In this document: positions 52,722 to 61,443 of the stretch, piece by piece
Numbering within the stretch: the first letter of the stretch is position 1
Layout: each line of letters begins with the position of its first letter
Assembly: GCF_007741535.1 (NCBI RefSeq)
Contig: NZ_CP036525.1
Span: forward strand, 4,650,001-4,714,000
Direction: 5' to 3'
Origin: Rubripirellula lacrimiformis
GTDB taxonomy: Bacteria > Planctomycetota > Planctomycetia > Pirellulales > Pirellulaceae
Length of the DNA: 64,000 bases
Made by a program: the position numbers and the translations under genes
Notes under the pieces: generated by a model
Database searches by the model: none
What the model was told of the DNA's origin: nothing
What the model saw: the letters and a program-made list of their open reading frames with translations, nothing else

Positions 52722-53524
52722 TGTATCTCACTCCTTTGAGTCGGATCGGGATGAGTGAACGGAACACGCTTGCCTGGACAAAGTCCACATTGAGGAATGG
52801 CTTTGGTTTCAACGAACGAGCGCAGTTCATCGTCGCTGGCGGTCGGGGAGCAGGCCTTGTAGTCGCGAAACAATCGCCAAGCTGACAATTTTTCAAGATG
52901 CAGTCGCTGTTCCAACATCGCGTGATACGCCAATGCGGGGCACTTCCATAGACATTCGCGAAACAGTTGTGTGCATGTTTTCTGCATGCAGATTCGATAC
53001 GCTGCAGCAGGTTTGGAATCGAATGGAATCGGCTTTCCATTTTCGACTCGGTATTGCCGCATCCAGCCGCGATGGGATTGTCGAATCTTGATCTGGATTC
53101 CTGGATAGTCGGAACGCCATTGCCACACCGTTTTCTTCGCTTCGTTGAATCGCGTCAGGTAGGGTTCGTGCGTTCCATGTTGGCTGACTTCGAGTCGGCA
53201 GTCGATTTCGACCAGCGTTGCCGGCAGATCGGGATGGCGATCGAAGAAGAATCCGTTGGTGACGAGCATCAAGTCGGAGTCGGGCCACGATTCGCGGGCC
53301 AAACGCATGTGCTCAATCAGGTGTGGGTTCAGCAGCGGCTCGCCACCAAGCAACGCGAATCGCTTCGGTCGGATTCGATTTGACCAGTGCGAGTACTCAC
53401 TTCGCGCATCATCCGGCGTCGGCATTTGACCAGCCAGATGAAAGTTGCTGTAGTGGCTGCACTGTTGGCACGAAAGGTTGCACCCGTGAGCAAGGTGGAA
53501 CTCAAGAGCTGGTATTTCAATCAT
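52718..53524 (-). CDS. Radical SAM protein
   Basis: 268 residues from ATG 53524, which overlaps the preceding stop (ATGA); GTG 53530 is also in frame. The [4Fe-4S] motif is CNLSCQQC at about residues 14-21, followed by LLGGEPLLNP (the GGE SAM-binding motif). The C-terminal part has further Cys (CMQKTC, CLWKC, CGLCPG), resembling a SPASM-like auxiliary cluster region. Related enzymes occur in polysaccharide or peptide modification clusters. The neighbours are glycosyltransferase-like genes upstream and the Pro/Trp-rich gene downstream. Confidence 0.88.
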   Translation of the reverse strand: MIEIPALEFHLAHGCNLSCQQCSHYSNFHLAGQMPTPDDARSEYSHWSNRIRPKRFALLGGEPLLNPHLIEHMRLARESWPDSDLMLVTNGFFFDRHPDLPATLVEIDCRLEVSQHGTHEPYLTRFNEAKKTVWQWRSDYPGIQIKIRQSHRGWMRQYRVENGKPIPFDSKPAAAYRICMQKTCTQLFRECLWKCPALAYHAMLEQRLHLEKLSAWRLFRDYKACSPTASDDELRSFVETKAIPQCGLCPGKRVPFTHPDPTQRSEIQ

Positions 53525-54255
53525 CGCCACATCACCTTCCGCAGTCCGTGCTTCTTGAGACCAGCCTCGAGAAACTCAGGCCGACTGCGAACGTAGCCTG
53601 GCGGGTCGACGTGTTCGTGTTTGAACGAGTGATTTAGATCGACGGCGACGTTCATGCCGGCGAGTTTGCATCGCCAGAAAAAGTCCCAGTGCTCTTCGAC
53701 CTTGAGTGATTCGTCCCAACGGATCGCTTGCAAGATGTCGCGATACGCAACAAAGCAGTTGCCGACGTAGTGGCACCAGCGGATGGAACCACGCTTTTTG
53801 TAGTACCCTCGAGGAATCCGCAGCGTCTTGTCGTCGACGCGAAGTAGCTTCGGTCGTTCTTGCTGGTTACTGAGCGCGGCCAATAGATCGAGATCATGAT
53901 GCTGATTCAGTTTGCGAATCAACTCGGTAAGTCGAGTTTTGGCCGTGACAAGGTGGTCGTCGTCCGCAAAAACCACGACTGGGGTGTCGCCAGCGTCGAG
54001 TAACCGGTTCCGGCCGGCCGACAAGCCGATGTCGTATTCGGTCTCTATCAGCTGATCGACCATCGCCGCTTCGTCGGGACAAATTGCCGAGAAACGCAAC
54101 TCCGGTTTCCCGTCGTCGAGCACATGAATCAGCGGACGGTCTTCGCCGTAGTACTGATGGATGCTGCGGACGAGCGCGGCACAGCACTGCGGGCGATGAA
54201 TCGTCTTGATGCAGAAGGTGGCTTGCGATCTCGCGTTTGAAGAAATGTTAGTCAT
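53521..54255 (-). CDS. GT2-like glycosyltransferase, copy B
   Basis: 244 residues. GT-A type: TFCIKTIHRP at the start, VLDDGKPELRFS, then the metal-binding DxD region VVVFADDDHLV, and EEHWDFFWRCKLAGM as acceptor-side element. It clearly matches 55799-56560 (shared TFCIKTIHRP, DDGKPELRFS, DDDH, EHWEFF/EHWDFF, KHEHV/RHEHV), so the pair arose by duplication. No membrane helix, so cytosolic. It overlaps both neighbours in the operon. Likely to transfer sugars to a product of the same operon; substrate unknown. Confidence 0.8.
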   Translation of the reverse strand: MTNISSNARSQATFCIKTIHRPQCCAALVRSIHQYYGEDRPLIHVLDDGKPELRFSAICPDEAAMVDQLIETEYDIGLSAGRNRLLDAGDTPVVVFADDDHLVTAKTRLTELIRKLNQHHDLDLLAALSNQQERPKLLRVDDKTLRIPRGYYKKRGSIRWCHYVGNCFVAYRDILQAIRWDESLKVEEHWDFFWRCKLAGMNVAVDLNHSFKHEHVDPPGYVRSRPEFLEAGLKKHGLRKVMWR

Positions 54256-55156
54256 GGCAGGAGTTTTCTCCCAATTCGCAGAATCGAAAGCTGTCAGGTG
54301 GTGTCACATGGGCAAAATGCTTGATGTGCTCGCGTTGGAACACATGCACCTCGCCAGCAGAGAGGTAAGCCGCCCATGTCGAGAAACTCGAATTGGCGGG
54401 AACCAGAATGTCGGCGTTCACCAACGCTCGGAAATGGCGACGCACGTCTTTCCGGTGACCAAGATTTAGCTCGCACCTTTTGATCGTTCTCAAATCAGCA
54501 GCATTGATGCCTTCGCTATAAATGGTGATTTCAGATTCCGGATTGAGCCCTCGAAAGTGATCGACGCATCGCTGGTAAAACTCTGCGTTCCAAACCTTGC
54601 CCGGTCCCATCGACTTGAATAATCTGCTCTGGGGATTCGCGACATCGCCTCGTCTAGCATGAATGGCAATCCGGGTCGGGCTGCCCGCGTTTTGCACAGG
54701 CCGAGGACCACGCCATAGCATTTGACAAAGCTGATCGATCAGAGCTTGATAGGTGCCCGATGGAATGAGCCCTTCGTTTTCCCAGTTGTGGACCTGGAAG
54801 AGATGGATGCGACAAAGCCCGGTCAATTGAATGACTGTTGTCGCCGAAGGCACTCGTTTTGATTCGATCCAATCAAGCATCCGCGCGACGTCCTCGAATC
54901 GCATCCCACCCCAGCCACCCCGGTTTGTGCGATACTCGATAGGGGCGATTCCCAATGGCTCGCTCGCCAATTGCTCTCGAACCCCCACGACTGGAATGAT
55001 TCTCTGGCGAGTCCAATCCTGATTGAAGGTCGCCTGCCCGCCGCTTAGTTGTGCAACGACGACCGCCGTAAAAAGGTCCTTCATGCAATGACCGGAACGG
55101 CCACCACTTGATTGTTGATAGCTGACAAGCAAGCGTTCGGTGTTGGAATGCGTCAT
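54248..55156 (-). CDS. Fucosyltransferase-like protein (HxRRGD motif)
   Basis: 302 residues, no membrane segment. The segment IAIHARRGDVANPQ matches the nucleotide-sugar motif HxRRGD of alpha-1,2/1,6- and protein O-fucosyltransferases, and ITIYSEG followed by LVNADILVPANSSFSTWAAYLS matches their downstream GT-B motifs. The N-terminal half is divergent. It overlaps its neighbours by 8 and 4 bases. Donor and acceptor are unknown; a GDP-fucose-type donor is inferred. Confidence 0.65.
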   Translation of the reverse strand: MTHSNTERLLVSYQQSSGGRSGHCMKDLFTAVVVAQLSGGQATFNQDWTRQRIIPVVGVREQLASEPLGIAPIEYRTNRGGWGGMRFEDVARMLDWIESKRVPSATTVIQLTGLCRIHLFQVHNWENEGLIPSGTYQALIDQLCQMLWRGPRPVQNAGSPTRIAIHARRGDVANPQSRLFKSMGPGKVWNAEFYQRCVDHFRGLNPESEITIYSEGINAADLRTIKRCELNLGHRKDVRRHFRALVNADILVPANSSFSTWAAYLSAGEVHVFQREHIKHFAHVTPPDSFRFCELGENSCHD

Positions 55157-55806
55157 GGGGTCGTCACCTGCGTGGCGGACACAGAAGGCTGCCTCAAGAA
55201 GCAGTCCGTTAATTGATCAAGCTCGGTCCGGAAGTCTCCGTACATCGCCAACAGTCCGTTGCGAACATCAATTGGCAAGTCGTTAAGACGGGACTGGCGT
55301 GGTTGGTTCGCTGGAAAGTCGTCGACGAACGATCTCGGCAAGCCCGCAAAGCTCGCGATTGCATCGACGTTGTCATGCATCGTTTCATAGCGAACGAACA
55401 GCGTCGGAACGGCAAGGTAAAACGAATGCCAATTTTGGAAATGAAGCTTGATCGGCAGTCGATCTACTCGGTGCCTTGCGTAGCTGTGCAGGGTTGTGCC
55501 TGATCCGAGAATGGATTTGCTGGCTTGGAAGCGCTGCAGCTTGCGAGATTGCTGTGATTGGTAGTTGCGTCGAAAGAGCGAGATCACTGAGTCGATTGGA
55601 TCACCGAAGACGTAGACAAATTTCGACGTGCCACTAACAACTGTCGGCGGGATGGGGATGTGTTTCAAACCATCGTGATCGGATGGGTGATTCGTCTTTC
55701 GGAATTTACCAATGTGCCGGAGAAGCATCGTTGTGCCGACGCCTCCGGCTGAGGCGACCAGCACCTCAATACCCGATGGAAGCACACCGCTGGGTTGATT
55801 AGACAT
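55153..55806 (-). CDS. Sulfotransferase-like P-loop protein
   Basis: 217 residues. The N-terminal P-loop (LVASAGGVGTTMLLRHI) and the segment VYVFGDPIDSVISLFRRN correspond to the 5'-PSB and 3'-PB elements of PAPS-dependent sulfotransferases; FVRYETMHDNVDAIASFAGL is the usual later element. It lacks a signal peptide. It overlaps both flanking glycosyltransferase-like genes. It would add sulfate to a glycan or protein if active; some motif residues are atypical. Confidence 0.6.
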   Translation of the reverse strand: MSNQPSGVLPSGIEVLVASAGGVGTTMLLRHIGKFRKTNHPSDHDGLKHIPIPPTVVSGTSKFVYVFGDPIDSVISLFRRNYQSQQSRKLQRFQASKSILGSGTTLHSYARHRVDRLPIKLHFQNWHSFYLAVPTLFVRYETMHDNVDAIASFAGLPRSFVDDFPANQPRQSRLNDLPIDVRNGLLAMYGDFRTELDQLTDCFLRQPSVSATQVTTP

Positions 55807-56560
55807 TCACGACACCTCCACCCGGCATCCGCATCGAATGAAAGCCGTGCTTACGAAGTCCAATCGCTCGGAACTTTGAACGATGTCGCAGCACGCGGTA
55901 ATCTTTCGACTCGACGTGCTCGTGCCGAATGAAACAGTCACCAGCAACCGCGACGTTCAACTCGGCAAGTTTGGCACGGTAGAAGAACTCCCAGTGTTCC
56001 AGTGTTTTCAGTTCCCCTTCCCAACGAAGCTCGCGAATCGTTTCGGTTCGAGCGAGGAACGCATTGGACGACATGTCGCACCAGGCGACATAGCCGTTTC
56101 GCCGTGTCTCACCGCGATGGACCCAGATTCGTTTGCCGTTCATCAGCTTGGACAGCATCGTTGGTCTTCCGCCGCTACCTTGGCGAACGCCGAGAATGTC
56201 GATCGGGTTGGCGGCAAAGCGTTTGCAAACCCGATCAAGATTCAAGTTGGACGTGACGACGTGGTCGTCGTCGAGCATGAAGACGAAGGGGGTTTCCACA
56301 GCATCGACCGCGATATTTCGACCGATGCTGACGCCGACATCAAAATCCGCTGGATGAATGACCTGGCACGCCGCCGCAGACTCGGGATACTTCAGTGAAA
56401 ACCGCAGTTCAGGCTTACCGTCGTCGACCACATTGATTTTGGGATCGCCAATGTGCTCGCGCAACGACTGGACCAGCCGATGGCAGGACCAAGGTCGGTG
56501 AATCGTCTTGATGCAGAACGTAATGTCTGATGTTGAAATACTATTCGCCATGATGCTCAC
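55799..56560 (-). CDS. GT2-like glycosyltransferase, copy A
   Basis: 253 residues, GT-A type with TFCIKTIHRPWSCHRLV, VVDDGKPELRFS, FVFMLDDDHVV and LEHWEFFYRAKLAEL. Paralogue of the protein at 53521-54255. Cytosolic. Its start overlaps the stop of the GT25-sulfotransferase gene (ATGA) and its end overlaps the sulfotransferase start by 8 bases. Having two diverged copies in one operon suggests two sequential sugar additions. Confidence 0.8.
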   Translation of the reverse strand: MSIMANSISTSDITFCIKTIHRPWSCHRLVQSLREHIGDPKINVVDDGKPELRFSLKYPESAAACQVIHPADFDVGVSIGRNIAVDAVETPFVFMLDDDHVVTSNLNLDRVCKRFAANPIDILGVRQGSGGRPTMLSKLMNGKRIWVHRGETRRNGYVAWCDMSSNAFLARTETIRELRWEGELKTLEHWEFFYRAKLAELNVAVAGDCFIRHEHVESKDYRVLRHRSKFRAIGLRKHGFHSMRMPGGGVVNV

Positions 56561-57891
56561 CCAAACTTCCGGAGATCAGGATTGACGTGTTCGATCGCCG
56601 ACTGGATTTCATCCGGAGTCGGCGTGATTCCAAGGAACTCGATCAGATTGCCGATTACTTCCTCGGGATACGTCACCAACTCTGCGAATTCGATCCGGAA
56701 TACTGGCACGTCAGAATGCTCGGCGATGAAGTTGTCTCGGTGGTCGCGGAGACTGCGTTGCAAGACCTCGCAGTCCTCGTCGTTTGCCGCGAACCATTGG
56801 CCACGATGTTTCTCGCTACGATTCTGCAGCGAACGAATTGACGCTTCGATATCTCGTTCGACAGAGATGATTCGCAGTGAATCGCCCAGCCCCGCGTGAA
56901 GGTGATTTACGAATCGACACAAGTGCGGATACTTCGCTCCCGACACAGTCTTGTCGCGGTTGGCTTCTGATTTGCGACTGACGATCCACGACTTGAGCAT
57001 TTGCGTCAGTTGAACATCGCTGACATTCGGGTCCGTTGTAGGGAACCGCATCACCTTTTCACAAAGCTGTGCCAGCCCGACTGCCTCGCCTCCTCCGGTC
57101 GCTTCGTAGCCACCAAGCTGGTTCCCCATGTGAACGCCAAGGTGATGCATGACCATCGCGACGCATGACGTGCCGGCGCGGTGCGGGCCAAGCACGGCAA
57201 AGAACGGTGCGTCGGAGTGATCCGCATTCTTAGCATCGTTGAAGAACCGTGTTTGACTCCACTTGCGACCGCAGATATTCGATTTGGTCGGCAGTTGTCC
57301 AACGAGCCAGCGATCGGGCGTGTAGACCGCGATGGATTCCTTCTGGACGTTATTGCCTTGAACGAGTGCCTGGTAGCGACGCTGGATCAGTCGACCAAGG
57401 TGATGGTCAATGTGATGTTTGGAATGCCAATCGTTCCAAGTCAAATGGCGATACAGCGTCTTCATTGCGTCACGCCCGCGCACCATAAACGCGTGCGTGC
57501 GATTGACGTTGTATGGACGATAAACGTGTTCGCTGACCTTGTGCGGCGGGTTCTTGCCGGCATAGAGGTGTTGGCCGCCGAGATACGCCATGCCCCAGTC
57601 GGCCGGCAACTCGGCGATGAATTGTTGCAACCGCTCGCAGAAGTCGTCGCCGAACCCGGCGTCGTCTTCAAACACGACATACGAGTCGATGTGTTCGAGT
57701 AGGCACTTTTCCAGAATCAGCAAGTGCGATCGGTAACATCCCCACGCTCCGTTGCCGGCACGCCACTGCGGAGGCGTTGCGACGCGGCGGCCGTCGATCG
57801 CGGCGAACCGTTCGGGTTCTGGGAACGGCCATGGATCAGGGAGTTGCCGCATCCACTCTCGCATTCGATCGTCGCGGCGATCGAGGTTCAT
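56557..57891 (-). CDS. GT25-type glycosyltransferase fused to a sulfotransferase-like domain
   Basis: 444 residues from ATG 57891; the frame is open to 58110, and the upstream residues IVERCFL fit the family's start, so a rare start codon just upstream cannot be excluded. Residues 1 to about 215 are GT25-like (MNLDRRDDRMREW, WGCYRSHLLILEKCL, YVVFEDDAGFGDDF, WGMAYLGGQHLY), the fold of LgtB-like and collagen galactosyltransferases. From about residue 230 a sulfotransferase-like P-loop FFAVLGPHRAGTS begins, followed by RIISVERDIEASIRSL. A single protein could add a sugar and then sulfate it. Fusion is rare. Confidence 0.78.
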   Translation of the reverse strand: MNLDRRDDRMREWMRQLPDPWPFPEPERFAAIDGRRVATPPQWRAGNGAWGCYRSHLLILEKCLLEHIDSYVVFEDDAGFGDDFCERLQQFIAELPADWGMAYLGGQHLYAGKNPPHKVSEHVYRPYNVNRTHAFMVRGRDAMKTLYRHLTWNDWHSKHHIDHHLGRLIQRRYQALVQGNNVQKESIAVYTPDRWLVGQLPTKSNICGRKWSQTRFFNDAKNADHSDAPFFAVLGPHRAGTSCVAMVMHHLGVHMGNQLGGYEATGGGEAVGLAQLCEKVMRFPTTDPNVSDVQLTQMLKSWIVSRKSEANRDKTVSGAKYPHLCRFVNHLHAGLGDSLRIISVERDIEASIRSLQNRSEKHRGQWFAANDEDCEVLQRSLRDHRDNFIAEHSDVPVFRIEFAELVTYPEEVIGNLIEFLGITPTPDEIQSAIEHVNPDLRKFG

Positions 57892-57904
57892 TAGGAAACA
57901 TCGT

Positions 57905-58477
57905 TCAACGATCGAATTCGTCCTCGGGATCGTCTTGGTCTGGTTCGGGTGCCCCTTCGGGGAACTTCCGCTCGTACTTGCGGATGGCAGTGCCCGCGAG
58001 ACTTCGGGCGATTGTGGCGGTAAACCTTCCATGCGGGAGTCCTCTTGCTTGGGCTTCTTCGAGTAACCAATCGACGATCGTGTCAATGTTTTGGCGGCAA
58101 CCGTCGGCACCCCAGTCGTTCATCGTGTCGACACGGGTTTCGCAGTTGCACGTTTCGCTCGGCTTTGCAAACCAAGCGATCATCTTTTTGAGTTCGTTGC
58201 CGGGGCCGGGCCGGTAGCTGCTGATCTTCAGCGTCGCCGGCATCGGGTCTTCGTCCGGCATGTAGTTGCGAAGCAGTGCTTCCAACTCGGTGATGTCTTG
58301 TTTGCGTCGCTTCTTGTTGACCAATGCCATGCCGATCGTGACGACGTTGATCGCGCACGGGTTGTCGTTGGTCTGGCACGCGTTACAGGCGGTCGGCGTG
58401 GTTTGCACGCGACACCCAGCGAGTTGGCATGCCACTTCGCATTGGTTGTCGGGCGTTAGGTGTGGGCAATGCATCAT
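57905..58477 (-). CDS. Hypothetical protein with Cys-rich N-terminus
   Basis: 190 residues. The start overlaps the serine-rich gene's stop (ATGA). The N-terminus is Cys/His-rich (CPHLTPDNQCEVACQLAGC, CNACQTNDNPC) like a zinc- or iron-binding module. A central part includes GPGNELKKMIAWF and MNDWGADGCRQNIDTIVDWLL, and the C-terminus is acidic. I recognise no named family. Its position between the serine-rich tail-like protein and the sugar/sulfate enzymes suggests a role in assembly or modification. Confidence 0.65.
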   Translation of the reverse strand: MMHCPHLTPDNQCEVACQLAGCRVQTTPTACNACQTNDNPCAINVVTIGMALVNKKRRKQDITELEALLRNYMPDEDPMPATLKISSYRPGPGNELKKMIAWFAKPSETCNCETRVDTMNDWGADGCRQNIDTIVDWLLEEAQARGLPHGRFTATIARSLAGTAIRKYERKFPEGAPEPDQDDPEDEFDR

Positions 58478-61443
58478 GCTGTCATCCCCGCTACTGCTCC
58501 ATCGAATGAACCGGACGAACTAGGTGGATCGCCGGGGTCTTCACAATCACTGCTCACCAATTCCCAACCGCACGACCAAATCCAGGTGCTGTTGCAAGGT
58601 TCACTCGATCCGCTGCTGTCTTCGGAAGGTTCCTCGGTTGAATCGCTTTCGCTCGGCCGATCGGAGCCGTCGCTGCTATCGGATGCACTTTCGCTGGGTC
58701 GGTCGGAACCATCGCTGGGTGGATCGGAGTCGGATGTCGAATCGTTGCTTTCAGAAGGTTGGTTGCTGTCGCTTCCAGATGAATCACCGACGCTCGGATC
58801 GTCGCTTTCACTGGGCCGATCGCTGTCTGAGCCTTCCGATCCCGAGTCGCTCGTCGACCGCGATGCTGAATCGGAACCAGAGACACTTGATGACGTCGGA
58901 ACACTGGTCGAGTCATCACTTCGTGAATCACTGCCTGAATCCGATGTGCTCGTTGATCGTGAATCGGATCCCGATCCGCTGCCGCTATCTGATTCGGATG
59001 CACTTACGCTGCCTGAGCCTGAATTACTGCCGGCATCCGATCCGCTGCCTGATGCAGAACCACTTTGGCTCCCACTGGCGGAGGCGCTGTCCGAGGTCGA
59101 TGCCGAAGCACTCGCTGAGTAACTTTGTGAGTCCGAACTGCGGTCGATGCTGGATTCGCTTTGGGAATCGCTACCGGACTCGCTGGCTGATGGCGACGTC
59201 GAGTCGGATTGCGACTGGGATTCCGATGCTGACTCACTTGATACGGAATCGCTTTCGCTACTCGTTGACGAATTCCAACTAAACGAAGGCACGCTCTCCG
59301 AGCCTGACTCGCTTCGTGATTCACTTTCGGATGTGCTCGATTCGGACTGGCTCGATTCTGAAGTCGATGATTCGCTGGTCGATGACGCACTCTCGGATGT
59401 GGACGATTGCGAACTGCTAATGGATGGCGTGCTGGCTGATTCGCTTGATTGCGAGGTAGATGAATCGCTCGACGAACCGGAATCGCTTGATTGCGAGTTG
59501 CTCGTCGACGAATCACTCGCGGATGAACTGGACGCGGACACACTTGGCAGGCTGATCGACGTACTGGAATCACTTGATTCGCTTGTCGATGATTCGCTGG
59601 ACTCGGAATCGGACGAACTATCTGACGAAGCACTCGATGCGGACGACGACCCATCGAAGCTGGATGAACCACTAATGCTGGGCAGACTGATCGAATCGCT
59701 AGAGTCACTAGACTCGCTGTTAGATGAATCACTCGATTGTGAGTTTGACGAGCTGTCCGAAGAATCACTCGATTCGGACGACGACCCTTCAGAGCTTGAT
59801 GAACCACTGAGACTTGGCAGACTGGTCGAATCGCTTGAGTCACTCGACTCGCTGTTGGAGGAATCGCTTGATTGAGAATTCGACGAACTGTCTGACGAAC
59901 CGCTCGATGCCGACGAGGAACCATCGGAACTAGATGAATTGCTTACGCTCGGCAGACTCGTCGATGCGCTCGAATCGCTGCTGTCCGACGAGTCGCTCGA
60001 TTGACTACTGCTGTCGCTGCTCGATGAAGAATTGGAACTGCGGCTTGAATCGCTGCTGCTAGACGTGGATGAACTGAGGGAGGAATCGCTGCTGTCGGAT
60101 GACGAGGAGTCTGAGGATGAATCGCTACTCGAAGACGACTTCGATGACGATGACGAACTGCCGGAACTGCTACTTGATGACGGGCTGCTCGATGACGATC
60201 CACTGCTTGATGAGGACGATGGGCTGCCGGATGACGATGAAGACGATCCGCTGCTTGACGAACTAGAACCAGATAAACTGCTGCTGGATGAGCTTCCCGA
60301 TGACGAGGATGAAGATGATGACGAGGGAGACGACGAGGAACTGCTAGACGATGAATCGCTGCTAGAACTGCTGCTGGAACCTGAACTCGACGAACTGCTG
60401 GAGCTTGATGAACTGCTGCTGCCATCGCAGCAACGGCAACCGATCGTCAAGTGCGACGACGTGTCCTCATGGAAATGGCAGACGATCTGTTGGCTTGCCA
60501 GCAATGCGTAATCGCACACGTTGTAGACCGAGACGGCAGGGCCAATCGGTTTCCATCCACCATCAAAACGAAGTTCGCGAGCCGTTCCCCATGACTTTGC
60601 TTTGATACGTTTCGTCGGTTTGCACAGAAGCGTTTGTTTCGGCGGGTCGATCACCCAAGATCGCTGACCGTCGAACTGCACCTCCAAGTATTGTTTAGGT
60701 GAATCTGCGATCGGACCGCGAATACGCTGTGCCGAATGATTCCGAGCGGTAATTCGTACTGTGTCGCCAGCCGGATCCGTGACCGCTTCGATCTCGCCCA
60801 ATTTGTCGAGTTGATAAAGGTCGCAGTCCGCGCTACCCGTCCGCATCCCTCGACGACCGGCGATACCACCGGTCGGAACCTCGAAAAGGTAAACCGGATC
60901 AGCAGGCCGACCGACCCGAACCACTGCCCATTGGTCACCGACTTGGTTAGGGTCTTGTCGCCACAGAATCTGTGCCGATCCATCCGGCTTTGATTGCAGC
61001 GTGTCACCGGCCGATTCGCCGACGTCCGCGAACTTATGCCAAGTCTTCACGACGTTAACTCTCGCGGCCACCACGCCATCGAACACCACGCGGCCGACCT
61101 TGTCTTCCGCGATCGGTTCGATGGCGACCCCAACGCGACCTGTGTGTTCGTCTTCAGTCGGGCGCACGCACTCAATCGTCGCATCGCGAACGAAGCGGGC
61201 CAGCTCCATCGGCCCGACGGTCGGATCGGTCAGCGGCGACTCAAAGCCCACGATTCCGCCGATCGGCACCGTGGTTGCCGATAGGTTGTGAACGCGAACG
61301 GTTGCGGCGTTCCGCAGATGAGTGCGAGGACCACCGCCACCCGGTAGTCGATTACGATGCGAGGCTTCGGCAGCAACAAGCAATCGGTTGTATTCAGCGG
61401 CCGTGATCGAAAACTGATCGCCTGGTTTCACGCGTCGGGTCAT
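58474..61443 (-). CDS. Tail-like protein with a ~600-residue serine-rich repeat tract
   Basis: 989 residues. Residues 1-340 are a normal, probably beta-rich head (KPGDQFSITAAEYNRLLVAA, GRVGVAIEPIAEDKVGRVVF) ending with CRCCDG. Residues about 341-937 are almost entirely Ser with Asp, Gly, Glu, Gln and Asn, starting as SSSSSSS, passing through four SLPSxS cassettes with a 45-residue period and ending as S/D/P repeats. The last 50 residues hold WIWSCGWELVSSDC. No signal peptide or membrane helix. Serine tracts like this are heavily O-glycosylated in adhesins, and glycosyltransferase-like genes follow in the operon. It starts one base into the previous stop. Confidence 0.85.
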   Translation of the reverse strand: MTRRVKPGDQFSITAAEYNRLLVAAEASHRNRLPGGGGPRTHLRNAATVRVHNLSATTVPIGGIVGFESPLTDPTVGPMELARFVRDATIECVRPTEDEHTGRVGVAIEPIAEDKVGRVVFDGVVAARVNVVKTWHKFADVGESAGDTLQSKPDGSAQILWRQDPNQVGDQWAVVRVGRPADPVYLFEVPTGGIAGRRGMRTGSADCDLYQLDKLGEIEAVTDPAGDTVRITARNHSAQRIRGPIADSPKQYLEVQFDGQRSWVIDPPKQTLLCKPTKRIKAKSWGTARELRFDGGWKPIGPAVSVYNVCDYALLASQQIVCHFHEDTSSHLTIGCRCCDGSSSSSSSSSSSSSGSSSSSSSDSSSSSSSSSPSSSSSSSSSGSSSSSSLSGSSSSSSGSSSSSSGSPSSSSSSGSSSSSPSSSSSSGSSSSSSKSSSSSDSSSDSSSSDSSDSSLSSSTSSSSDSSRSSNSSSSSDSSSQSSDSSDSSDSSASTSLPSVSNSSSSDGSSSASSGSSDSSSNSQSSDSSNSESSDSSDSTSLPSLSGSSSSEGSSSESSDSSDSSSNSQSSDSSNSESSDSSDSISLPSISGSSSFDGSSSASSASSDSSSDSESSESSTSESSDSSTSISLPSVSASSSSASDSSTSNSQSSDSGSSSDSSTSQSSESASTPSISSSQSSTSESASSTSESSTSESSQSESSTSESESRSESGSESVPSFSWNSSTSSESDSVSSESASESQSQSDSTSPSASESGSDSQSESSIDRSSDSQSYSASASASTSDSASASGSQSGSASGSGSDAGSNSGSGSVSASESDSGSGSGSDSRSTSTSDSGSDSRSDDSTSVPTSSSVSGSDSASRSTSDSGSEGSDSDRPSESDDPSVGDSSGSDSNQPSESNDSTSDSDPPSDGSDRPSESASDSSDGSDRPSESDSTEEPSEDSSGSSEPCNSTWIWSCGWELVSSDCEDPGDPPSSSGSFDGAVAGMTA
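59390..60000 (-). repeat. 135-bp tandem repeats inside the serine-rich gene
   Basis: Four cassettes containing SLPSxS recur every 45 residues, for example with matching DNA at 59663, 59798 and 59933. The units keep the same residue pattern with many silent changes, so they are older than the TRASH-module duplication but still in register. Confidence 0.75.

Noticed and set aside
57892-58110. N-terminal 73-residue extension of the GT25 protein
   Set aside because: It overlaps the Cys-rich hypothetical gene almost fully and has low-complexity, non-family sequence; only the last few residues look family-like.
58460-59875. Long plus-strand open frames rich in Leu, Ser, Asp and Glu opposite the serine-rich gene
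   Set aside because: They are the complement of serine codons in the repeat tract and have no ribosome site or independent features; the minus-strand gene has a folded head and coupled neighbours.
59004-60425. Arg/Pro/His-rich minus-strand frames within the serine-rich gene
   Set aside because: Frame-shifted readings of the same repeat, with no start signal.
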